64,000 nucleotides of DNA, taken from the NCBI GenBank assembly GCA_025617745.1, contig CM046863.1, positions 16,062,875 through 16,126,874 of the forward strand, given 5' to 3'. Position numbers and translations under genes: made by a program. How positions within the stretch are numbered: the first letter of the stretch is position 1; each line of letters opens with the position of its first letter. The notes under the pieces are model-generated. The model worked only from the letters and a program-made list of their open reading frames with translations, had not been told where the DNA came from and ran no database searches. Shown here piece after piece: positions 57,554 through 64,000 of this stretch. The stretch comes from Heliocidaris erythrogramma (lineage: Eukaryota; Echinodermata; Echinoidea; Camarodonta; Echinometridae).

Positions 57554-57659
57554 TTTTTTCTGACTTGTGTTTTTCATTACAGATCGAGCATACGATCTTT
57601 AACACTGGGAGTAAAACGCCTACAAATTTGTTTACAAATGTGAGTCTTGTTGACACTTC

Positions 57660-58285
57660 TAAGAAATATAAATCAAATGATTCATCTTCCTTTTAGTTGG
57701 TACATGTATATTGCATATTAATAGTATTAAAAGCCTAACTAAAAAGGGGGAGGGGGCGGGAGAAACACACACGGAGATCTAATTCTATAGTTTGAATCTA
57801 AATAACAGGGATGCCAATTAGAATTGATAAAAAAGTGGAAAATCATCTAGAATGGGCCCTTGGGTACTACATAAACAGTGGTTTTATATGGCTAAAATTA
57901 TGTTGAAAAAGTAGGAATTGCTACTTTTGTCTGAACAGTGGCATCCCTGAAATAAAGTGTTGAATAGTATGGATTTTCTCTGAAGATCAATAAAAGAATA
58001 GTAATTAAATTAGCACAAATTCACAGAATCAGTTAATTATTATTATTAATTTGTTATACATGGTGAGAAGATTTAATAAAGGAGAGGCCAAGTGGCTGTG
58101 GCAGTGCTTATCTTTATTTCATTAGGGGCCATGTAATGTCACTAGGCCACATAGAAGAGGAAGACCTCTTCACAATAACGAGCTACTACACAAAATGGCT
58201 GCATGTGACTGCAACATTTGACATGGGGAGGGGGTGGGTAAGATGGTTAAGATATAACTGAAGAACTTTAACAGGGACCGCGGAA
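57660..58285. other. Intergenic stretch, nothing recognised
   Basis: AT-rich. A short repeated idea CAGGGATGCCA ... GTGGCATCCCTG near 57807 and 57941 may be the ends of a small inverted-repeat element of about 145 bp. Confidence 0.4.
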
Positions 58286-58290
58286 CCGGT

Positions 58291-58403
58291 GGGGGGGGGG
58301 GGGGGGGGGGGCCTGCAGCCCCCCACCTTTTCAGTAAACACGTGCAAACGTACGGCAGTGCAAAAAATGTGGCATTACACTCAGCCCCCCCCCCCCCCCC
58401 CCC
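58291..58403. repeat. G21 and C18 runs in inverted arrangement
   Basis: G21 (58291-58311) and C18 (58386-58403) about 75 bp apart can pair as a long G:C stem around a CCTGCAGCCCCCC centre. Confidence 0.75.
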
Positions 58404-58409
58404 ACTAAG

Positions 58410-58950
58410 CCCCTCCACTTTCCAAGACGTTCCGCGGCGCCCGTTTAAAACTCCTTTCCGCCATTCCAATGATGCATATTAGACTGGAATCCAGGTATGA
58501 TTTCAATATGAAGAAATTTAGATGTTTATCAAAGCAGGGGTCTATTTCACTGAAGAGTTGAAGTAGAAATCCATGTCTGTTGAAAGAAAAGAGGAAAGAG
58601 TTTAGAAAATAGCATCCATTGTGTATTTTATAATTTAGCAAGCAACAATTAGAATTTGCAAAAAGACTGAAATTTAGAGTTTCCTATTAATAGTTAACAT
58701 CGACTCTTTAAATGATATTAATATAATAATAAGTGGGAATTCTCAAAAGTATTTAAAGAGGTAAAAAGTTTTTCCAGTTGGACAGATAAAATTTTCAAGG
58801 CTATTCAAAAGAAACTAAATGAGTAAAGTCACAAGAAAATGGCTTCTTAAACCAAAAAGTGTGTACCTTGATTGTATTGAAGTACTAATAACAACCAGGG
58901 GCGTTGATTATGGGGTGGTAAGTGGGCAGTAGGAGGGCAAATAATATAGT
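58410..58950. other. Intergenic stretch, one weak splice-like site
   Basis: A minus-strand acceptor-like TTTTCTTTCAACAG (near 58590-58577) is followed by an 56-codon open stretch. No family resemblance, so it is not called as an exon. Confidence 0.3.
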
Positions 58951-58955
58951 TTTGC

Positions 58956-59100
58956 CCCCCCCCCCCCCCAAAAAAAAAAAAAAAAAAAAAAAATTATATT
59001 TCCCTGACTCATGTTACCTTGGAGAAGCTGGCAATTAAGAGGCATTGAAAAAATCATGAAGGGTGCTATTAGGCTGTTTTGCCCCCCCCCCCCCCCCCCT
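58956..59100. repeat. C/A homopolymer tracts
   Basis: C14 followed by A22 (58956-58992), then a C18 run at 59082-59099. Confidence 0.85.
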
Positions 59101-59109
59101 CCGAAAAAC

Positions 59110-61090
59110 ACATTGACCCCCCTGAAGGCTATAGCAATCTTACTCTTAAAGCATATGCCTACCATGCAAAACTGAAGCAGCTAAGTAGTAATTGTTCCTC
59201 TCAGAATTTGTCTTCATTCTCAGTAGGTAAGCATTCCTCTTCATCATCATCATCATCTGTTGTAGAATAGATGAGGTAGAGAAGCATTACCCTGTATTAA
59301 GAAAAAAAATCACACAAACACTCATCCTCACCCTCTTCATCTTTTCAAAGAGGAGACTAACTACAATAGATTTATGGACTGTAATCAATAGTGTCATATT
59401 TGGCCCTAATATTACTACTACTACTACTACTACTACTACTAACAATAATAATGATCATAATGATAACAATAATAATGAAAATAATAATATCATCAATAAC
59501 ATACATTCACCCATCTTATTTTGTTTTGTTTCTGTTTGCAGGAATTAATGAAATGTTAAATGTAATAATTAAGGGGACTAAAATTTTTATTTATGACATC
59601 CCACTGAACATCCCTTAAATATATCATAATTGATATTTAAAGACACTAAACAGCTAATTTCATATTACACTGAAAACAGATCTCAGTGGTGGATAAAGGA
59701 AACATGACAAATGAATTGTCCATTCCTCAGAAAAAAAGAAAAAAAATTGTTTTGGTTGGACAATGTTAACTAAAAATGCCACTCTTTATTGTGAACACAT
59801 CATCACCCCCCACCCCTCCCTCCCCAGTTAATTGATCCTGGATCCACTACCACCACCAGACCTAGTCTATAATTTTTAGCTGTAATATGTATAGGCCTAG
59901 GTCTAACTAGTTAGGTCTAGTCCCTAGCCCAGGGATGCTGCCACGAACGCTATGCGTTCAGGCTGCCGCAGTAAGGTCTAGACTTACCTGTTTATTTCTC
60001 ATGTCTCATCAAGTAGGACTTTCCACTTCATCCGGCACCTCCAACAGTTGTTAAGTTATGTAAGGAGACCTAGTAGATCTTCAAGTAGATCAGCCACAGG
60101 TTAGTTCCTTGCCATGTTTATCTGATGGAAATCAAAGACAAAGTCAGCATGAACGAGACTAATGAATGCAATACTGAAACAAAGGCCATCCAGCTATTTA
60201 ATACTCAGGGGAGATTTATTACCTCTTTAAAAAGGCCTTTGATTCTGGTCTATAATCAACACTAATTTATGTACCCCCTTCTCTCTCTCTCTCTCTTGAA
60301 ATGTAAAAAATATAAAACCTCATCACCATGATGCTAGCTTAGACCGAAATTTCTCTCTTGTTCGGTCTAGATCATTATTAGATGCTTGCCTAGCTAGCCT
60401 TGGCTTTGGCCTTGGCTCAACTTTAGAAGAAAAAAGTGGGCCAAAGCTCATCTAACATTAGTACACCTAAGCAAATTAACTTTTACTAAGAACCACTACG
60501 TTAAAATTACAACCCTGCATTACCAAACTCTGTACATGTACACAAAGTAAACCTTGACCTGGACTGGTCTCTGGAAAATACTAGGCCTAGTATCAACATG
60601 AAACCCCCTCTTCATTCTCAAAAAAAAAATCCTGACAAGAACAGCCTACGCTACAGAATCAATTAATTAGAAAGGGTCTCACCTGGGCCCTTTGTCTTTC
60701 AGAATATAACGGGGTCTATGCGTCTACATCTAACTTAGATAACCAAATAATCGAAATACAGACTAAGTTCGATCTATTTCGAGGTTTACGAAATCTGTCA
60801 GCCATTGGCATTGACATCAATCAATAGATCATCTATCGAAACGCATCTAGATAGTCCCGCCCGAAAGTCCGGGTAAGCCGTCACGAGTGACAGGGTGGTA
60901 AGGGGAATCGAGCTGCAACATTTAGCTCATGACGATGAAAATTGAATTGAAAGTTCGAGAGTAGATTACACATTGTTTCATGACATACAGCTCTGTAGAA
61001 TCCCTTCAAAATGTAGAGAAATTGAAACAGATTACTCACAATGGCAGAACCTGTTATAAATATAATCTAATTTTCGAAAATTAAGCATAA
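59110..61090. other. Intergenic or leader-exon region, minus strand
   Basis: Holds (ATC)n near 59240 and (ACT)n near 59408. Minus-strand donor-like sites lie at 59988 (CAG|GTAAGT) and 60683 (CAG|GTGAGA). No long open frame accompanies them, so at most they are untranslated or lncRNA exons. Confidence 0.3.
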
Positions 61091-61106
61091 ATACAGGTGT
61101 ACTCAC

Positions 61107-61210
61107 CTCTAAACTTTCCACAACTTTTTTTACTTTGTGCGGGTGACGTCAAATTCACAGCGGAAGTGACGAAGAGAGGTCAAATCGTCCCTTTTCAATC
61201 ACATTCATAT
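61107..61210 (-). promoter_or_regulatory. Candidate promoter with CRE and ETS sites
   Basis: A perfect CRE (TGACGTCA, 61144-61151) and an ETS-type CGGAAGTGAC (61161-61170) lie 17-60 bp upstream of a minus-strand donor (AG|GTGAGT at 61107). This would fit a short first exon. A GC-box-like GGGCGTGGC is near 61347. Transcription direction is inferred only from the donor. Confidence 0.4.
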
Positions 61211-61219
61211 TCATAAGGT

Positions 61220-62140
61220 CCGGTCCAATCAAAGTTTGATAAATCGAGTATGCAAAACAAAAATGAATAATGCATAAGGAGTTTCTCGATACTTTTCGAT
61301 ATTTTCTTGGTATCGGGGGCTTCGGGAAAATGAAATGTTACCAAATGGGCGTGGCCGAATCAGGGCCGAATACGCTTAGCCTGAATGGTGACGCTACAGC
61401 TTATATGCAAATGAGGGAAATCCGCGGGTGCTACCTTTCCGTCTATAAGTTTTAATTTGTCTATGGCTCGTACTAGACTACGTGCGTCGTAAAGGGTCCA
61501 GTATAGTTTTTTGTAATACGAGTCTAAGTTATAGTAGGTGGATCGTGCCCTTGATGTACGCACCTTTTTCTTTCTGCAGCTTTAATTAAGCTTAGCCTAA
61601 GGTAAGTTTTATTATTTTTAATGGCTACTTCATGGTATCTGAGGTAATATTATCATATTGCAAGTAGAATTCCACAAGGTAGTGTTCTTGGGCCTGTGCC
61701 TGTGGCTGTGAGTGTGAGGAGTATGGTGAGTGACTGTGACATGTGTGTCATTGTTGTGTTGTGTTGCACTGCAGGATGGGGGGTTATGGCTATGCTTATC
61801 GGTACGGTATGTGTAAGTTAGCTAGGACTAGCTTCGTGAGCAGAGTGAGTGTAAAAAAAAAACAAAACCCTACTTTTTTTCTTCTAACAAATAGAGTTTC
61901 ACAGCATGGCTACAAAAGACATTTTCTGCATCAAGTATGTTGATATGATGTAGCGATGTCAACGGGGTCGCACACATTTCCTATTCTGCCGACGTGTTAA
62001 AATGTCAATTTTCATCGAAGCACTGTGGCTATATTTTTAGCATTAAATTTTTTTTTAAATATCAATAAAATGCACTATATATTACTAAAAACAAAAAGTT
62101 TAATTTGGCTCATCAAAATGATCGGGAAACTTGCATTTGA
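61220..62140. other. Mixed stretch between candidate promoters
   Basis: Includes a plus-strand splice-like pair (TTTCTGCAG at 61572-61580 and AAG|GTAAGT at 61602) bounding about 21 bp. No coding sequence was found. Confidence 0.3.
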
Positions 62141-62184
62141 TGACATTATCGCGGAGCTCCACATTACACAAAGTGTCTCATGCG

Positions 62185-62270
62185 AGTCGCCATCTTGAAT
62201 AAAGTGACCCCAAATTATTTCTGCTTCCGGGTTGGTTTTTCTCTCTAGCCTCGTTATATGACGTCATTTT
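62185..62270. promoter_or_regulatory. Candidate promoter, YY1/ETS/CRE-like motifs
   Basis: GCCATCTTG (YY1-like, 62189-62197), CTTCCGG (ETS-like, 62224-62230) and TGACGTCA (CRE, 62259-62266) fall within 80 bp. This trio is common in housekeeping promoters. No exon is recognised next to it. Confidence 0.35.
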
Positions 62271-62274
62271 GAAG

Positions 62275-63715
62275 AGATATTTTCGTCATTTCATATACAC
62301 ATGTTATACATGCGAAATGACCAGTCAAAACTTGACGACCAGTTCGTTTTCCCCCTAGAAATCGTGTATTTTGGCAAGTTTGGAAAAAAATGCATCGATT
62401 TTGTGACTTTGGACCCTGTTTTCTATGATAAGATCTCAGGGGTTTTTAAAAAACCGGTCTTTATTTGATTTTTGGGGATGTTTTTAACCTAGAAACCACT
62501 TGCATTTACAGTAAAAACCTGTCGCATTTTGTCGCAACTGGGGTAAACTAGTCGGTGTCAGGAGATCTCTCGGGCATTTTCGGGAGGTTCGCAGGTTCCT
62601 ATATTTCAAGGCCACCGTACCTATACTGTACGTGCAAGCCTATACGATGTACGTGTTGTACCGTTTACTTCATTACCCTGCCGTTTTTGCAATTGATTTC
62701 CACAATGATCTTTTCAAAAATAAGTTTTCTTTGCTCAGTACTTGCAAAACATTTTTTTTCCTTCCAATTTAAAATGTGTCACCTTAACAGTATTTTTCCT
62801 GAATGCAATATTATATATATATTTATAATTATATTTAGAATTACTCTAGTCTAGATTAGAATAGAGTCTAGTTATTGTTTCAGATCTTTAAATTCTAGAC
62901 AAAGTCCAAGTTCTAATTCGGCAATGAATTCAAATTCAATTCAATTCAATCTTGTCTTGAGTTTAATTACTAGTATATTATGATGAAGAAGATGTTGGGT
63001 TTCGCCTTCGAAGTACTACAAATGTTTACAAATGCATGTATGTTTGTTGCAAAACTTATGTCATGAATTATAAATTATTCATTAGTCTATTTAATTTAGA
63101 GAGGTTAATTATTATTATTATTATTTATTATTATTATTCATTATTAATATTATTAATAATATTAATGTTAGGCCCTAATCAGAACATTGGCATATGCCTA
63201 ATTGATGTATAAACTATAATAAAATTAAAGTTAATTATAATCAATTATTAATATTATGATTTGAATTGGAAATGTAATTTTACAATATTTTCAGGCCATT
63301 ATGATATTATCCAGCAGTGGATCCAGGATTTGAAAATTGGAGGGCCAAAATTCAATGTATTTTTGGCCCAATTCTATGACAGAACCCCCCCCCCCCCTGG
63401 ATCCTTCACTGCCACTGGTTTAAAGCCTATGAATATGTTCTTGTTATCAATATAATATTTGAGTTATTAACAAGGTTCTTAAGTATCCAATTTAATAGTT
63501 CTGAAATCTAATGTTGCTAATTTGATGAGACGAAAATCTCTTGATTAATGGAAAATATTTTTTTTTTTTTTTTTTTTTTTTTCTTGTCTTGCTTTCCCCC
63601 CTACCTGTGATAACTTTTATTTTATTTTCAAATTATTACCACTCGACTTTTTGGAGTCTTCCTCGGTAACTGAATGAAAAAAAAAACTGGATGAAAAACA
63701 ATGGAATAAGTTAAA
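62275..63715. other. AT-rich stretch with simple repeats
   Basis: (TTA)n near 63109-63150, a T-run at 63560-63582, and a CAGTGGATCCAGGATTTG ... CCACTG inverted-end repeat at 63314-63419 with a C-run. No gene. Confidence 0.45.
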
Positions 63716-63723
63716 ATCAAGTA

Positions 63724-63886
63724 CAGTTAACCTTGCCCAAGTCAAACTCACATAATTCAAATAATTGTCTAAGTCAAAGGTCTTTTAAAAGTCGATCTTC
63801 TCTTTAGATTCTATTGTTTTTAACCCTTTTTAAGTCGAAGCTTTTTTCTTGAGTCCCAACTGATTTGACTTCGGGAAGGTTGACTG
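63724..63886. mobile_element. 163-bp TA-flanked MITE
   Basis: Ends CAGTTAACCTTGCCCAAGTC and (reversed) CAGTCAACCTTCCCGAAGTC, with TA outside both (63722-63723, 63887-63888). Tc1/mariner-pogo style. Non-coding. Confidence 0.8.
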
Positions 63887-64000
63887 TATGAGATTAAGTG
63901 CGGAATAATCAAAGGAAAAAGAATTCATGGATTATAAAAATTCACATTTGTATGTTTCATTGAAAATCCTAATCTTGATCAGATTTGGAGCTCACTTTTC

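Larger units (their letters stand above)
57310..57636 (+). mobile_element. tRNA-like retroposon between 12-bp direct repeats
   Basis: AATGTGAGTCTT occurs at 57298-57309 and again at 57637-57648, as a target duplication of the LINE-driven kind. The 327 bp between start with a 36-bp hairpin (57311-57384) and contain tRNA-like Pol III boxes (57480-57545). No poly(A) tail is visible, and the tRNA-like part is internal, which is unusual for a simple SINE. Confidence 0.6.

Noticed and set aside
58405-58641. 78-codon minus-strand open frame with an acceptor-like site
   Set aside because: No recognisable domain, no donor or phase partner, and it runs toward a poly-C tract.
59210-59275. Minus-strand acidic last exon (DDDDEEECLPTENEDKF then stop)
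   Set aside because: The acidic run is made by an (ATC)n microsatellite and no partner exon in phase was found.

Overview
The window is animal nuclear DNA, most likely from an echinoderm, and a sea urchin fits best. It is AT-rich, has few genes and long spliceosomal introns, is rich in TACATGTA-type words, and is packed with short inverted-repeat (MITE-like) transposons. It also holds a Death-NACHT (NLR-type) immune gene, a family greatly expanded in sea urchins. The species cannot be fixed from the sequence alone. No bacterial features, CRISPR arrays, or intact transposase or reverse transcriptase genes were seen.

Region by region. 1-11.6 kb: intergenic or far-upstream DNA made of nested MITEs, a polypurine satellite and simple repeats, with one possible 5' untranslated exon. 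11.6-21.3 kb, plus strand: a five-coding-exon gene for a BCL9/Legless protein of 1531 aa. It carries the Pygopus-binding HD1, the beta-catenin-binding HD2, HD3 and the C-terminal TLQYFP motif. 21.3-33.3 kb: intergenic, with many nested MITEs (including a near-identical 451-bp element with TTTCAG target duplications) and a 41-bp tandem repeat. 33.4-41.3 kb, minus strand: a five-exon Death-NACHT-short-LRR gene (752 aa). Its first coding intron holds about 32 copies of a 31-bp telomere-like satellite. 41.3-46.1 kb: repeats and poly-G/C tracts. 46.1-54.3 kb: a transposon-dense block. It has a 4.1-kb foldback element with arms of about 0.9 kb built of 140-bp tandem repeats (like the sea-urchin TU elements), a 7SL-like Pol III segment in its core, a Tc1 transposase remnant, and three elements whose interiors are one short word repeated in both orientations. 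54.3-64 kb: simple repeats, a CpG-rich patch, a tRNA-like element in a 12-bp target duplication, and two candidate promoters with CRE and ETS motifs.

The two genes are not functionally linked. BCL9 is a nuclear Wnt co-activator bridging beta-catenin to Pygopus. The NLR gene is a cytosolic innate-immune or cell-death sensor. The exon models rest on GT-AG sites and unbroken reading phase across every junction; both coding lengths divide by three. Untranslated ends, promoters and isoforms need transcript data.
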